NCBI GenBank assembly: GCA_025267735.1
Contig: CM046298.1
Coordinates: 43,733,883-43,797,882 of the forward strand
Source: Mactra quadrangularis
Lineage: Eukaryota > Mollusca > Bivalvia > Venerida > Mactridae
DNA: 64,000 nt
Reading direction: 5' to 3'
Shown piece after piece: positions 1-10,484 of this stretch; the stretch's first letter is position 1, and each line of letters begins with the position of its first letter. The notes beneath the pieces were generated by a model, which was not told the DNA's origin, did not search any database, and saw only the letters and a list, made by a program, of their open reading frames with translations. The translations under genes were made by a program, and so were the position numbers.

Positions 1-142
1 AAAGTTCCGCTATAAAACCACCTTAGTTAAAACAAAATCGTGCTATTTGTCGACAATTTTTTAAGTCCCAGACCTGATAAAAGCCCTTATATCAATATAG
101 TGCTGCTATTAAGACCATCAATTTTGACGTCCCTTATAGTAG
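1..142 (-). mobile_element. Partial short TIR element (AAAGTTCCGC family), cut by window edge
   Basis: The window opens inside a copy of the element found whole at 17301-17467, in opposite orientation. Shared pieces include AAAGTTCCGC at the end and the ACAATTxTTAAG and ACCATCAATTTT blocks. One end lies outside the window. It is followed at about 165-235 by a second dispersed repeat ending in CAGCGCTTTGATT, which also follows the 17-kb copy and recurs at 38790-38955. Confidence 0.65.
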
Positions 143-455
143 AATTGACACTATGGGGCCAGTGGTAGAGAATGAAACAAAAAGCTATCAAACTTAAACA
201 AATTCGGTGCCTTCAGCGCTTTGATTGTTTAATTGTAGCACCATACAGAATATCAAAATTGAAATAAACGTTAATGAGCTCAACAAACCAAGTGTTTATG
301 TGATAAGTCGCGTCTAGCTTAAATGACTATGTGAACTACAATGTAAATGAATTACAACGTTAAATTCAAACATGTAACTTCAGCATAGACACGTTTTAAT
401 CTCTAATCTATCTTCTTTTTTCAATCATTACCCTTAAATACATGATTTCTTACAG

Positions 456-540
456 ATTTGGTTTCAAAACTGTAGAGCTAGACATAAGAAAAGATTAGTT
501 CAAGAAGGTTTAACATCAACTGTAAGACCAAGAATAACTG
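456..540 (+). CDS. LIM-homeobox (LHX6/LHX8, arrowhead class), exon with end of homeodomain
   Basis: After a TTTCTTACAG acceptor, frame 1 reads I-W-F-Q-N-C-R-A-R-H-K-K, the second half of homeodomain helix 3. The WFQN DNA-recognition core is intact. From family knowledge, the NCRARHKK tail is characteristic of LHX6/LHX8 rather than other LIM classes. The exon starts at homeodomain position 47, where many homeobox genes have an intron, so LIM domains and the first 46 residues must lie left of the window. Two donors are possible: GTAAGA at 522 or GTAAAG at 541. The later one is drawn because it gives an open frame into the acceptor at 1455. Product: a nuclear transcription factor, in other animals used in neural patterning. 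Confidence 0.85.
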
Positions 541-589
541 GTAAAGTATTATGTATTTATGTTTATATCATTGATAATCTCATTGTTCG

Positions 590-1236
590 TAAAACGGCAG
601 CCAAATAGTCGACAGGGGATCCAGCCAAATGCCCCGAAAATCCATGATTGCAAGGTGCAAAGTTGGAGTCTAATCCAAGGCTCCCGCCCGAACACCCACC
701 AGCATCAGTACCCGCGTGTCCCCCAACAATGCATTATATAGTGATAAAGTAAAAGTGATAAAAGTTATGATTAGATTATGAGAAAAGGCAGCCACCGACC
801 AATAGGGAATCCAGCCAGATGCCTTGAAAAATCCATGATTGCAAGGAGCAAAGTCGGATTCTAATCCAAGGATCCCCCTGGAACATCCATCAGCGTCTGT
901 GCCTGATTGGTTAGATAAGGTATTAATCTTAAAGGTAATACGTATATAATCGGTGGAAAGGCAACCCCTGGTCAATGGGGAATCTGGCTAGATTCCCTAG
1001 AAAATTCTTAATTGCAAGGTGCAAAGTCGGATTCCAATCCAAGGGTCCCGCCAGAACATCCATCAGTGTCAGCGCCTGATTGGTTAGACAAAGTATTAAA
1101 GGTAATGAGTATATAATCAGTGGAAAAGCAACCCCCAGTCAATGGGGAAACAGGCTAGATGCCCTGGAAAATCCATTACTGCAAAATGCAAAGTTGGATT
1201 ATAATCCAAGGATCCCACCAGAACATCCAAGACTAA
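590..1236 (+). repeat. Four diverged tandem copies of a roughly 170-190 bp unit
   Basis: Copies begin near 594, 785, 957 and 1124. Each has GGCAGCC or GGCAACC, then a GGGGAATCCAGCC-like block, a GCAAGGTGCAAAGT block, TCTAATCCAAGG and GAACATCCATCAG. Copies differ at many positions, so the array is old. It fills the intron between the two proposed LHX exons. Confidence 0.8.
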
Positions 1237-1455
1237 CAGGTGCTTCTGGTGTGGATGATGTCTACCGTTTGTTCTTGGCAATTTCTTCAACCCTTTTCAC
1301 TTATTCGAAATTTGGTATGTATGTTCCTTCAATGGTTCTATGCGCGATGCACAAAAATCATAATTCATATTTGTATAGTTATTGGAATGAGTTGTCGACT
1401 CGTTGATTTATAATCAGAGGACAACGTCTTAAATTATAAAGTTCTTTTTTTACAG

Positions 1456-1514
1456 ACAGTTGTCATTGGGTAGCTAACCCATGTAGTCCAGACACGTTGC
1501 CTTTTATGGAATGA
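1456..1514 (+). CDS. Candidate terminal exon of the LHX6/8 gene
   Basis: A strong polypyrimidine tract and acceptor (TTCTTTTTTTACAG) precede 1456. If the upstream exon ends at 540, the joined frame stays open for 18 more residues (SCHWVANPC... to ...LPFME) and stops at TGA 1512-1514. An AATAAA is at 1652-1657. I do not recognise this tail, and LHX C-termini are poorly conserved, so the assignment rests only on splice signals, phase and the stop. The alternative is that the real terminal exon is elsewhere and this acceptor is fortuitous. Confidence 0.35.
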
Positions 1515-1744
1515 AAACATATACCAGGAAATATGACATTATAAATGGAATAAAACATACCAGAAAATCTACATAGTGTACTGTCGTGTTCCTTGTAACA
1601 AAGAGACTCGAAACGTAAACATATAGAAAACAGGGTTAAATTGTATATAGAAATAAATTCCTTGCATAATTTCATTTTGGTCTTGTTGTATACTGTATTT
1701 TGTTTAATACCAGAATCTAACATGGAGTCATTTGCTTGTCGTTG

Positions 1745-1850
1745 TCGTATCCAGAGGTTATCAAGATTCTTGATCTAATATTCTTGTACATAGAGGTTAA
1801 GTTAGAATCTTGATTACCTCTGGAAGCTAGAATGGTTGCCTTCAAGATTT
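1745..1850. repeat. Palindromic dispersed repeat (GGTTATCAAGATTCT family)
   Basis: CCAGAGGTTATCAAGATTCTTG is mirrored by CAAGATT...ATTACCTCTGG-like sequence about 70 bp on. Relatives with a more GC-rich version (GTACGAGAAT) are at about 7640-7715 and 8220-8270. Probably remnants of a short inverted-repeat element. Confidence 0.5.
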
Positions 1851-2270
1851 AAGTTAGTGTTAGTCAAGAGTGTTCCGAATATATTCGAGGAGAAAAATAT
1901 TTTTGCTAGCTAGCAGTACATTTTAGCAAACCATGGCTTAGACACTCGTTAGATAGCGATATCCCTCAGACAACTAGCACATGGCGATGAAGTTACGAAG
2001 TTGAACAGCCGAGTTTTGTAATAGTGCCACGTTTGTTCAACTCCCATCCAAAACCAACCACAGCCTTGCAACCTCATTGTCTTTTGGAACAAAAGGCTTT
2101 TTTATTGTGTAGGACAGGGTTAACGGTATCCCGGTATATGAATACGTCTGTTGATAGCTCCATTGAGAACTAAGTAAAAATTTTATTATGTATATTGTGC
2201 AGTCGACAAACAACGGAAATGTTACCTTCAGATGTCACTTTTCGACTAAGAGAAGCAAAGCAATTGCAGA

Positions 2271-2658
2271 TATAGTCCAACAGAATTAACCTGAGCTTGA
2301 ACTACCTTATTATAATAATTACTCACTTCACTTACTCTAAATCGTGAGTTTCCGTATGCGTGTATACGGTTATACACGTGTTTATAACAACCGATGTGAC
2401 TATAAATCAATTTATTAAAATTAAACTTTTAATTTTGGACACATTAGTTTCTGGGGAAACAAGTAAGTCAGCAACATCATGGCAATTTTTCAAAGTATTT
2501 ATTCTTATGAAAACAACATTAATTGTTCAGTACGTGTATTTTGTCGAAAACTTCCGATAAAGCGCGATTTACAAACGAAGACAAAAATAGATTGTAAATA
2601 CTGAGTTTAATATATTCTTGCATAAAGGTCAAGCTCAGGTTAATTCTGTTGGACTATA
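2271..2658. mobile_element. 388-bp element with 30-bp perfect terminal inverted repeats
   Basis: 2271-2300 (TATAGTCCAACAGAATTAAC...) is an exact reverse complement of 2629-2658. TA dinucleotides at both ends would suit a Tc1/mariner-type target duplication. There is no coding capacity, so this is a MITE by structure. Confidence 0.75.
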
Positions 2659-3164
2659 CATGTACATTACATGCACTACACATGGTAGGATTCAAAACCA
2701 GAACAAATCCTAACCAGTACCTTGCTATTTCTACAGTTAATTATCTTAGCTGAAGTATTTATATATTAACGTAAGGTCATAGGCACTTTGTTTGATGATA
2801 ATGCGGTTTTCTTGTACTGTAATGACTATTAAATAGTTCAACTGCCATTTTACCCTCTAAGGAAGTTACTGGTTCCTAGCTGAAGTAGCTTAAAGTAAAA
2901 TGAAAAACGGGTATCAGCACAACTTCCGTTGCTGGAAAAAATGGCGACCGAATTGCCTTGTAGTTATTATAATAAAAATCATCTTCAAAATGAAACCAAT
3001 GTGTAATACAGTAGAGTAAAACAGCATATTTATACAATATATTACATCATCACAGCCCATGTACAATTACTTCAACCTATAATATCAGTTGTCGCATCTC
3101 TGAAAGTATATAGAAAATGTAGATAAACTCAAAACCAGTCGCAATATTACAGTTTATTATCTGC

Positions 3165-3440
3165 TTTCCAGTGGAATACCGGGATTTATCGGTGAATAAA
3201 AATCGACATACTACTGTTTTGAAACAATGAAAATAAATTTGTTGTTTTCACTGTTTTGGGTGCCCCATTCTGGAGACATATCGGACTTTACCCTTTACCG
3301 CCAGTTTGAAGCATGTAATAAGCAGAAAATTTGTTTATTTTGGTGTAAGATCTATTTATTTCACTCGTGAAAATAGTGCGCCATTAGCTCACTCGTGAAA
3401 TAAAAATCGATCTTACACCGAAATAAACAAATATCCTCTA
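3165..3440. mobile_element. Dispersed repeat with internal inverted segment (CTCGTGAAA family)
   Basis: Contains TTATCGGTGAATAAAAATC, then TTTGGTGTAAGATC mirrored by GATCTTACACCGAAA. The same sequence occurs at 24235-24394 plus 26457-26610, where it is split by a 2-kb insertion. A CTCGTGAAA-related palindrome also occurs near 58750-58880. Confidence 0.6.
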
Positions 3441-3688
3441 TAAATTTCCACTGAAGAGACCACTTCGGTTTTTGCAAATTCGTGCGATTTTTTACGATTT
3501 TTAAATTCTAAAATAATTAAGTTACAAAGAAAAATGTCCATGTCCCTTTATTAGTACCATATATACAGCACAGTATTAATACCAACTATTTGATGGACCT
3601 AAGCGTAGAAATTTACTGTTTAATTTCAGACATAATTATCGCGGTTGTTAGTCGATCAAATATCTTGAATCATATTATGTCTATTGAT

Positions 3689-3937
3689 ATGCGACTCAGT
3701 CAGTACCACGCAAGTCTATTGATCGAAGGGTCGTTGGTTCGATTCCCGGGCGGGGCGTACTTTCGTGGAGCTTGGTCATGAAATTATGTCTGTGGCCATT
3801 CTCTCTCCTACCAATAATTTTTAATTATGTAAGGCAGTTGTCAGTCACTGACGAAAGTATGCGCTTGCGCCGCTTAGTAGTTGGTTAACAGCTAAATCCA
3901 GATATTTAGCCTTTCCAGGAGTGAGTAGGTTGACTGT
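3689..3937 (+). mobile_element. tRNA-derived SINE, family A, 3' truncated
   Basis: The tRNA-like head keeps a B-box-like GGTTCGATTCCCGGGCGGGG. Next come the family body TACTTTCGTGGAGCTTGGTC, the CTCCTACCAAT block and CAGTCACTGACGAAAGTATG. It matches 55835-56162 but lacks the last 60-odd bases and the tail. Confidence 0.8.
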
Positions 3938-4324
3938 ATAGAGCTAAAAATAAGTTATTATTCACTTACTCTGTTTTACAAACAAAATAATCCAGATTTT
4001 CACATGGTTGGTCATTCCATTGGTAACCAAAATTAAAGTGTCCCGATAACACTACACAGTCTTCCTCTTTTAAACTACACAGAACGAAATTGTTTGTGAA
4101 TGCAGTAATGGTTGTAGTTGCATCAGTCAGCAGTTAACTTAACTGCCGAAAAAATTAACTGCTAGCAGTAAAAAGTATTTAAGAAACGAGTAAATGAGAA
4201 TCTAAATGAAAATCAATAAAATATTCTATATATATTCTAATTCAGCGACAATTGGAAAACTTCGCTGTTCTATTTCGTGTGAATTTCCGAATGCAGGCGA
4301 CAAGATCAGAGATATCTTTTTCCA

Positions 4325-4765
4325 ACTTGTAACTACGGGCACGTTCCGCAAGGCGATCGCTAGCTAGCGCTTTTTGAAAGCGATTTTTTGTAGCATTTAG
4401 AGGTCTACGGAACAGTTTGCTTCAAGCTAGCAACAACAAAATGGCGACTTTCTCAAACAAAAAGTTCAGAATTGTAACAAATGAAAAATATTCAAATCAA
4501 TCATCACCATGAATATTCTATTTTACCACTTTGACCAAATATATGCATTAAATGAAATATATATCAGTATTCTTGAAAAAGAAACACACAGGGGGCAGCC
4601 ATTTAAAATAACCAGAAGTGTTCCGAATGATACGGCTAGCAAGAAAACAACTTGCTACGTTTCGCTAGCTAGCGATTCAATTTGCTCGATCGTAGCAAAC
4701 CGTTCCGTAGGAAATCGCTACAAAGCGCTAGCTAGCGAAACAAACACATTTTGTGGAACAAGATG
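4325..4765. mobile_element. Inverted-repeat element with GCTAGCTAGCG motifs
   Basis: 4335-4400 (GTTCCGCAAGGCGATCGCTAG...) is mirrored by 4700-4762, with GTTCCxCAA, CGCTAGCTAGCGCTTT and CTACGGAAC shared in inverse order. CGCTAGCTAGCG occurs three times. A weaker GCTAGCTAGC relative lies at 1905-1925. Reading frames across it are incidental. Confidence 0.5.
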
Positions 4766-4887
4766 CTCAAATGCAGTGTAAAACTAAACTTAAACATAAG
4801 TACTGTAACATTAGGTAACGTATGCTTTTTCTTTAAATAAATCTGAACAAATTAGCTCCCCCCCCCCAATCTGAAAATGCTTCCTAC

Positions 4888-5030
4888 GTGCCTGTTGATC
4901 CAGTTATTGTTGGGTTCTCCCTGATGCCAGTCTGTGTAGGTAAATAATTCAGTACCTGGGAAACCCCAAACGAATTGACCTTCCACATCAAGGTCATTGC
5001 CTTTTGTCCAATAGCCAACTTGGTCTGGGG
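4888..5030 (-). CDS. C-type lectin domain, third visible exon (EPN motif)
   Basis: Read on the - strand from the acceptor ...GCTTATAAG, phase 1. The frame gives GYWTKGNDLDVEGQFVW, then about ten residues later YTDWHQGEPNN: the WIG/EGxFxW core and the calcium-site-2 loop of C-type lectin domains. From family knowledge, EPN predicts mannose-type rather than galactose-type (QPD) binding. The proposed end is a weak GTAGGA donor after codon ...INRH; without it the frame stops a few codons later. The WND motif and the last two cysteines should follow in another exon, but none was found down to position 1. Confidence 0.8.
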
Positions 5031-5164
5031 CTTATAAGCATAAATAGAGAAAATGATTAGAGCTTTTTTATAAGAAATTTGGAAATTCTTATAGACATGG
5101 TTTATTTTGAAAAGAGACATTTGTCTATTGTATATTATGCGTGATGCCACTCTCCGTAAACAGA

Positions 5165-5550
5165 TATCATGTAGAGCGTTGTCGTACAGGCTCTCTACTT
5201 TCTCCGTGGAAGGTCACGTCGAGATGAACTTTGTTTCGACCAATCAATGCGTAGCTTTCATCTAAACGAAAACACTATCAATCACATTTTGATTTCGTAA
5301 TTTCTATTTTTAGACCAAGTTTTGCATGCTGATTTAACCGCGGTATTATTCACAGTCTGCGATTGGGCGGCTCATTTCAAATTGTGTGACGTAGACGATG
5401 TAAACAAGTTACCTATCATAACAATTTCGTCATGAATATTATGATGAGAAAAGGTCGCCTGAACGTGACCTTCGTTTGAAAAAGGCCAGATCTAAATTAG
5501 CGAGTATGCAAGCGGAAAATTATAGATCGGGTTTTAATCAGATTGGTTGC
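5165..5550 (+). mobile_element. Dispersed ~370-bp repeat, copy 1 of 3
   Basis: Blocks include CGACCAATCAATGCGTAGCTTTCATCTA, CACAGTCTGCGATTGG and TAGATCGGGTTTTAATCAGATTGG. The same blocks occur in reverse complement at 38313-38660 and 41955-42300. It lies in the lectin intron between 5030 and 5578. The class is unknown and no TIRs are obvious. Confidence 0.7.
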
Positions 5551-5577
5551 CTTAAGTCATAAGTTAATATGTCTCAC

Positions 5578-5677
5578 CTTCATGAGCATGAAGCCTTTGG
5601 ATCGTAGATTTGATGAAATCATTCTCTGCCTTAGTTTTTATATCCACAAGCCAACCATTAACTTCTCTGCAAGCATG
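5578..5677 (-). CDS. C-type lectin domain, second visible exon
   Basis: On the - strand, acceptor TTATTTTGTAG and donor GTGAGA bound a 33-codon exon that enters in phase 0 and leaves in phase 1, matching both neighbours. It reads HACREVNGWLVDIKTKAEND..., the conserved first-helix cysteine (C...GG-LVxI) and the following E-x-x-F-I segment of C-type lectin domains. The three exons together cover roughly the first two thirds of a domain of about 120 residues. Confidence 0.85.
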
Positions 5678-6030
5678 CTACAAAATAAGTGTATTGTAAA
5701 TTAATGTACATGGTGCCTATACCAAGTAACGGTTGGTTGTTTAACTGGTATTGGTCAAATTTTCAAAACAAACGATCGTTGTCAAGGTCGGGTTGTCTTC
5801 CAGTTCATTTTTACTAGTTCACTATATTTGGAAAAGCGGGGAGTTGTCACTCCTTATAATAAGTAATCCAAGCGTATATGAGTTACTTTTAGTGTCGCCT
5901 ACAAAGGCGAACTATTGTGGTTTCTAAAGTGCGTTAGCTAAAGTATTCATACTTCAATGGGAGCATTTTCCTATCACAAGATTTCGTCTAAAACATACTG
6001 TTAGCAATGGGGAAATGTGTATTCTTAGTG

Positions 6031-6311
6031 CATGGGCGGATCCAGCGGAGGGGGGTCCGGACACCCCCCCTAGAATTTGGAAAATGTACCTGTCCATTTG
6101 TGTATTTCTTGCCTGTAAGTCATTTTTAAGTAGCATGAAGCAATTTTTTCGGTGCTTAACAAAGAATTAATGGCTATGTATATAGTTTTTATTATCAATA
6201 TGTTGCATTTTATTCTGCAAAACGTGTATAATGTGGTTGTGGTTATAGGTTTGGACCCCCCCCCCCTAGAAAAGTTCGGACCCCCTGGGAAAAATCCTAG
6301 ATCCGCCCCTG
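6031..6311. mobile_element. 281-bp MITE with GGGCGGATC ends and internal C/G tracts
   Basis: Left end CATGGGCGGATCCAG, right end CTAGATCCGCCCCTG, flanked by TAGTG on both sides (6026-6030 and 6312-6316). Related sequence is at 30350-30612 (reverse orientation), 32365-32450 and 29113-29143. The ends resemble hAT-type TIRs, but the direct repeat seen here is 5 bp. Confidence 0.7.
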
Positions 6312-6331
6312 TAGTGTCTCCTGCAAATGTC

Positions 6332-6417
6332 ATATCGAGGGCTGAACGAAACACTATTGTAACACTCTATTTGAAAATTAAGGGAGTTACAATAGTGTTT
6401 CATTCAGCCCTCGATAT
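6332..6417. repeat. Hairpin with 32-bp near-perfect arms
   Basis: 6332-6363 (ATATCGAGGGCTGAACGAAA...) is the reverse complement of 6386-6417 with one mismatch; the loop is 22 bp. It starts 20 bp after the end of the 281-bp MITE. Confidence 0.75.
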
Positions 6418-6479
6418 ATTGTGGTTACTGTCGTTGGTAGCTGCGTTGGCATCTTCTGTTTGCCTGTCTAGACCATAAG

Positions 6480-6720
6480 TCCAATTTTCAGAATAGTATA
6501 ATACTCTACTGACTGAATAGAAACTTCACAGATGGATAGATATCATTGTGGAAAACTGCAGTGCACAAGAACCATATAATTCTCTGCTTCATAATTTTGG
6601 AGTTACATGTATTGCCCTTTGTTCCATTTTTGTCCATAAATCTAATTACATGTATATTCAAGCTACTGGCTTAAATCTTAACAGGTGAATAGATCTCATA
6701 GAAGATAAGTGCTGTGCACA
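6480..6720. repeat. Dispersed repeat with GTGCACAAGAACCAT block
   Basis: Two internal sub-repeats share CTTAAAxxT...GGTGGATAGAT...AAG(T)GCxGTGCACAxG. A related stretch with the same order of blocks is at 53090-53330. Class unknown. Confidence 0.45.
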
Positions 6721-6914
6721 TGTACCATTTCTTTTATCAGGCGACACAATGTACCATTTCTTTTATCAGGCGACACATTCTATAAGCGGCGTTCTAGTTT
6801 TTTAAAGTGAAATAGCGTGATTAATAGTTTCAACACGCCGTTTTACTCAAGAAACAACGGAGAGTCTTTTCTCTGGTGCTAATACATTAATTTACAAAAG
6901 AAGCATTAACTTAC

Positions 6915-7003
6915 CCCCGCATGAAACCAATTCATTCTGGTAGCATTGAAATAATAACACATTCCTTCAAATGTCGTCCATGAATTAGGGCATCCTTCAC
7001 AAT
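6915..7003 (-). CDS. C-type lectin domain, first visible exon
   Basis: On the - strand, donor GTAAGT and an acceptor TATTTTAAG bound 89 nt entering in phase 1 and leaving in phase 0. It reads CEGCPNSWTTFEGMCYYF...MNWFHAG, the start of a long-form C-type lectin domain: the extra N-terminal cysteine pair, W-xx-F-x-G-x-C-Y-x-F and W-xx-A. The exon with start codon and signal peptide should lie at higher coordinates but was not recognised. The product is probably a secreted carbohydrate-binding protein (inference). Confidence 0.85.
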
Positions 7004-7048
7004 CTTAAAATACAATCCATGACACAATCTTAAAATACAATCCATGAC
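6999..7048 (-). repeat. 25-bp tandem duplication of the lectin exon's 3' splice site
   Basis: The 25 bp at 6999-7023 repeat at 7024-7048. The unit holds the first five exon bases, the AG and the upstream pyrimidine/branch region, so two acceptors stand 25 nt apart. Use of the outer one would shift frame into a TGA. Confidence 0.75.
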
Positions 7049-8517
7049 ACATTATATCTAAAATTCAGCACTAGCGAACAATTTGTTCAGTCTTATTTCG
7101 CGTCTTAAAGCCATTGTTATTATAAAGTTATATTCTTTAACAGCAGACATTAAAACTTAAACACTTATTTAAATGAAACATACATTTAGATACACAATAA
7201 GCATGTCAAATGTCAAGCCATTTTGCTTTCTAAGTTTATCACTGTGAACTTTCTCAGCTAGAAGATCATTGCTTCGAGCTCCCGGCCATGTGTGAAAGTT
7301 GACCGCTGCTTACAGGGGGTAAGAGCCTTAATACATGACACAGTTGACAACCAACTCTAGTTGATTATGATTGGTCGAGAGCTATTGTCGACTGCAATTA
7401 TATGTCTGAAGAAAAGAGCTGAGGACTCCAATAAGCAGAGGAATGGTAAGGAGAGTGAATTTCCAACATTTAACTCTTTAAAATCGTACAAAATAAAGGA
7501 ATAAATCCAACAACAAAAGTTGATTAAATAGCTTTTGGAATTTTAAAACGGTTTGAAATTCTAGTTGGTATGAATCGTGTTGACGCCATATAACATTCTT
7601 ATAAAAAATAAGTCGTGTGTATTTACGCGATCCCGTTCTCGTTCCCAGAGTCTAGTAGGATTCTCAATACTAGATCGAGAATCTTGATAACCTCGGGGTA
7701 CGAGAATGACGCGGTCCTTTTCAACAAACTTACGTTGAACACTTACCATGAAAAGACGTTCCGATCACAAATAAAGTAGTATATAAAAGTAGCAGATTCA
7801 TATTACTGGATGTTTTGTTTTAGCAAAACAGTTTATTGTGATATCTTCCTATACTCATGTATTGTTTAAGATAAGGCTACAATTTGGGTTACTTAGTGGG
7901 TTATCGTCTGATAACCTTCTACACAGGGACCAAACGAAATGTACCATTACCGGAAGTAAGGGCCTAAGGCTAAGGGGTTCGTTAAAATTTAGAATCTTTT
8001 TCTAGGCTTGTTTACTAGTAATGGTTTGAATGTTCATTATGCCCACGGTCTGTGTATAAAACGTTGGAAGTTTACGTCACTTGAAGGCCGGCTTCAAATT
8101 TTGGATCTTATCAGGAATAATTTTATTTAAAAAAATCCAAGTTATTTTGTTCAGTAAATGCTTTACTAATCACAAACAACTAAATGAAGTTTGAGCAAAC
8201 ACTTCAGTTGCTTGAAAACTCATTCTCGTACCCAAAGGGTATCAAGATTCTCGGGGTACGAGAATTAGTACAGCTATAACATCTCATTAATTGTTAGCAT
8301 CGTTTTATGTTGTGTAATAAGTTTATTGTGTACCGACAGATAGTTTTATGTCCACAGATCATAAAAGTGAACATTACAAATGTTTCTACCTTTTGACCAT
8401 TTGTTTATTGTTTTTCTCAACGTTCTGACTTTTACACGTTTTGAACTCACTCTCTTTAATTCGTCGAAAAAAAATACATTGAGAACTCTATCACGGGTAT
8501 AAGTAGTTTGCTTTGAA
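7049..8517. other. 1.5 kb with no recognised gene
   Basis: AT-rich sequence upstream (in - strand sense) of the lectin exons. Short open frames here have no recognisable domain. Expected contents are the lectin's first exon and promoter, which I could not identify. Two GTACGAGAAT-type palindromes (7640-7715, 8220-8270) are present. Confidence 0.5.
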
Positions 8518-10484
8518 CCTGAAATCATAAAAAACGTGAAATATCTCAGTAGTTATCGGATAGAACGATACGATACGATACGATACGATACGATACGATA
8601 CGATACAATACAATACAATACAATACAATACAATACAATACAATACAATACAATACAATACAATACAATACAATACAATACAATACAATACAATACAATA
8701 CAATACAATACAATACAATACAATACAATACAATACAATACAATACAATACAATACAATACCATACAATACAATACAATACAATACAATACAATACAATA
8801 AATACAATACCATACAATACAATACAATACACAATGCAATACACAATGCAATACACAACACGCAATACAATACAATACACAATACAATACAATACACAAT
8901 GCAATACACAATACAATACATAACACGCAAGACAATACAATACAATACACAATACAAAACAATACACGATGCAACACACAATGCAATACACAATACAATA
9001 CACAATACAATACACAATACAATACACAATACACAATACAATACACAATACAATATACAATACACAATACACAATACAATACACAATACAATACACAATA
9101 AAATACACAATACAATACACAATACAATACACAATACACAATACAATACACAATACAATATACAATACACAATACACAATACAATACACAATACAATACA
9201 CAATACACAATACACAATACAATACACAATACACAATACAATACACAATACAATACACAATACAATACACAATGCAATACACAATACACAATACAATACA
9301 CAATGCAATACACAATGCAATACACAATACACAATACAATACACAATACAATACACAACACGCAATACAATACAATACAATACAATACAATACAATACAA
9401 TACAATACAATACAATACAATACAATACAATACAATACAATACAATACAATACAATACAATACAATAGTACAATACAATAGTACAATACAATACAATACA
9501 CAATGCAATACAAACCTGAAATCATAAAAAACGTGAAATATCTCAGTAGTTATCGGATAGAACGATACGATACGATACGATACGATACGATACAATACAA
9601 TACAATACAATACAATACAATACAATACAATACAATACAATACAATACAATACAATACAATACAATACAATACAATACAATACAATACAATACAATACAA
9701 TACAATACAATACAATACAATACAATACAATACAATACAATACAATACAATACAATACAATACAATACAATACAATACAATAAATACAATACCATACAAT
9801 ACAATACAATACACAATGCAATACACAATGCAATACACAACACGCAATACAATACAATACACAATACAATACAATACACAATGCAATACACAATACAATA
9901 CATAACACGCAAGACAATACAATACAATACACAATACAAAACAATACACGATGCAACACACAATGCAATACACAATACAATACACAATACAATACACAAT
10001 ACAATACACAATACACAATACAATACACAATACAATATACAATACACAATACACAATACAATACACAATACAATACACAATAAAATACACAATACAATAC
10101 ACAATACAATACACAATACACAATACAATACACAATACAATATACAATACACAATACACAATACAATACACAATACAATACACAATACACAATACACAAT
10201 ACAATACACAATACACAATACAATACACAATACAATACACAATACAATACACAATGCAATACACAATACACAATACAATACACAATGCAATACACAATGC
10301 AATACACAATACACAATACAATACACAATACAATACACAACACGCAATACAATACAATACAATACAATACAATACAATACAATACAATACAATACAATAC
10401 AATACAATACAATACAATACAATACAATACAATACAATAGTACAATACAATAGTACAATACAATACAATACACAATGCAATACA
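8518..10484. repeat. Two tandem ~1-kb copies of an AATAC pentanucleotide array with a unique leader
   Basis: Each copy starts with a 50-bp non-repetitive leader (CCTGAAATCATAAAAAACGT...), then GATAC pentamers, pure AATAC pentamers, mixed ACACAATACAAT (12-bp) and ACACAAT phases, and pure AATAC again, ending AGTACAATACAATAGTACAA. The leaders are 997 bp apart. The GATAC-to-AATAC order and rare variants (AATAAATAC, ACACGATGCAAC) are preserved. Long open frames on both strands (IQYNT and YCIVL repeats) are artefacts of a stop-free pentamer. Confidence 0.95.

Noticed and set aside
1080..1406. 108-codon plus-strand frame
   Set aside because: Runs through tandem repeat units and the intron between the two proposed LHX exons; no conserved residues.
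4884..5150. 88-codon minus-strand frame starting MASRIIYN
   Set aside because: It is a shadow of the lectin exon in another frame; the true frame gives the EPN motif.
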